This document shows positions 62,729 through 64,000 of a stretch of 64,000 bases of DNA, one piece after another. The notes under the pieces were generated by a model. The model did not search any database, was not told the DNA's origin, and saw only the letters and a program-made list of their open reading frames with translations. The number at the start of each line of letters is the position of its first letter. The first letter of the stretch is position 1. Source of the DNA: Chamaea fasciata (taxonomy: Eukaryota > Chordata > Aves > Passeriformes > Sylviidae); contig JARCOQ010000006.1 in the NCBI GenBank assembly GCA_029207755.1, positions 25,130,022 to 25,194,021 on the forward strand. Direction: 5' to 3'. The position numbers were made by a program, and so were the translations under genes.

Positions 62729-63313
62729 TGAAGGGAGTTAAGCCTCAGGAGGCTGTGGAGTCTGACCGTGGGGAGGACACTGTCTTCTGGAGAGAAAGCA
62801 GCCCCTAGGCTTCAGGGTTGTGGTAAGCCCCCTAGGGAAGAAACCTTAGGAGACTGCTCTCTCCCATAGTGATAAAGTGTGTTGCCCCCATAAAGCTTAT
62901 CAATACCAGATTAATTTGTTGTACCCCATTGGTTCTTTCCCTCCTTCCTCCTTATCACCCTTAATTGGTAAATTGGTCTGATTTAGATCCTTCACCTGGT
63001 TAGTCCATTTTCAATCTCTAACCCGACTGGCCAAATTGTGTAACCCTGCCCCCTGCCTCCCCAGGATAAAAGCCCCTGCTTTTTGTGGCCCTGCAGTCTT
63101 CTGCCCCTGGACCCCCTCAAGGAATAAAGCTCCTGGAAAACTCCACCAGAAGACTCCAACCCTTTCTTCCATGTTGCCTGAATCCCGTGGCTTTCACAAA
63201 AGAGCTAGATCATTCCAGCAGCTTGGGAGTGCCTGTGTCCCCCAGGACATCCTTTTCAGGACACCTCCGAGGAAAGTCACAGCACTCCTAACCACCCACG
63301 CGCAGCCGCGACA
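62729..63313 (+). mobile_element. Solo LTR nested in CR1, 585 bp
   Basis: TG...CA ends (TGAAGGGAG to GCCGCGACA). It is flanked by CCAAAC (62723-62728) and GCAAAC (63314-63319), a probable 6-bp target duplication with one mismatch, which favours a class II (beta-like) element. A TATA-like GATAAAAG lies at 63065-63072 and AATAAA at 63123-63128, giving a plus-strand promoter and polyadenylation layout. The CR1 consensus continues on both sides, so this insertion post-dates the CR1 copy. No internal retroviral genes remain. The ORF at 63036-63359 is incidental. Confidence 0.75.
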
Positions 63314-63319
63314 GCAAAC

Positions 63320-63535
63320 CATTGCTAAAGACATTCAACAGGACCGGACAAAACACTGATCACTGAGGAACATTGCTAGCAACCAGCTGCCAGCTGGATG
63401 TAATATCATTCACCACCATCTCTGGGCCCAGCAATCCTGCCAGTTTTTCACACAGTGAGGAGTTTCACTGTCCAAGCTCAGGACTGCAGAGTATAACTCC
63501 TGCACTGGGGGATGCCAGAAAAAGCTTCCAAATTA
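63320..63535 (-). repeat. CR1 LINE, continuation beyond the nested LTR
   Basis: CR1 landmarks resume with 'attgctaaagacattcaaca', 'aacactgatcactgaggaac', 'accagctgccagctggatg' and 'ctctgggcccagcaatcctg'. This is the same minus-orientation copy as 61873-62728. The right boundary is approximate. Confidence 0.8.
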
Positions 63536-64000
63536 ACATGTAAGTGGGGTTATTTCTCATCTACAGCAGGTATCTGAGAGGTTTATCTAGTTGCCTGAAC
63601 AATTTATTAATAAAGCGCTTTGTGACAAAACTAACATAAACAAATTGTTCTTGCACTTATTCATAACTCAGAAAAGTCTTCTTAAATGTTATTTACTTCA
63701 CAGACAATTTCAGTCTGATTAATTAGAGCACCCGTCTTCAGGAGAGCACTTGAGCATGTCCTCAAGTTCCACTGAATTCAATTTTTAGGTTAGTTGAGCA
63801 AATCAGTTACAAAGAGAGATTAGGGAAACACTGGACAAAGAAAAGCAGGAACTAAATAGCCAAGGACAGAAACAGACTATAGGGCAAAGCCTAAACAAAA
63901 AACAAAACAAAACCAAACAAAGAAAAGGGCCAAAAACTTGATATTAAATCTGGTGGCCTTGTGCCACTGTACTTTGGCTGTTGTTGGAATCTGTACCTCA
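63536..64000. other. Unassigned end of the window
   Basis: AT-rich, with an A/C-rich low-complexity patch at about 63890-63927. No gene recognised. Confidence 0.5.

Overview
This window looks like bird genomic DNA. The main evidence is the number of CR1 LINE 3' ends: at about 209-732, 11640-12362, 33350-33775, 47386-48200 and 61873-63535, plus an older CR1-like piece near 17520. Together with LTR elements of avian type they are essentially the only recognisable interspersed repeats. The background is AT-rich, non-coding and without operons. I see no host protein-coding gene that I can support, no tRNA or rRNA gene and no CRISPR array. Most of the window reads as intergenic or deep intronic DNA.

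The one clear coding unit is an endogenous retrovirus on the minus strand at 23613-29820 (6,208 bp). It has two 527-bp LTRs that differ, by eye, at a single base, and a 5-bp target-site duplication (CCTTC) on its two sides. It also has an 18-nt lysine-tRNA-type primer binding site, a polypurine-like tract, a 594-codon gag and a pol of over 1,040 codons. Pol carries protease, reverse transcriptase, RNase H and integrase with all the expected catalytic residues. Gag and pol share one reading frame and are separated by one amber (TAG) codon followed by a small potential stem-loop. There is no env and no dUTPase. Pol motifs and the 5-bp duplication point to the ERVL (class III, spuma-related) group. 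The near-identical LTRs imply a very recent insertion.

Other mobile DNA consists of LTRs without internal genes: about 2396-2990 (minus), 33020-33292 (273 bp, minus, short and alpharetrovirus-like in layout), 43166-43490 (plus, ERVL-like, internally shortened), 44024-44478 (455 bp, minus, perfect 8-bp terminal inverted repeats and a 4-bp TATG duplication) and 62729-63313 (585 bp, plus, inserted inside a CR1 copy). Simple repeats include a 184-bp GAAA/GACA purine tract at 14765, a T/G-rich tract with a 14-G run near 10614 and a 46-bp AT run at 36592.

A GC- and CpG-rich island lies at about 8200-8900. It contains a short ORF whose start resembles a signal peptide, and it is the best candidate for a host promoter or first exon. 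The long stretches between these features hold no gene that I can recognise.
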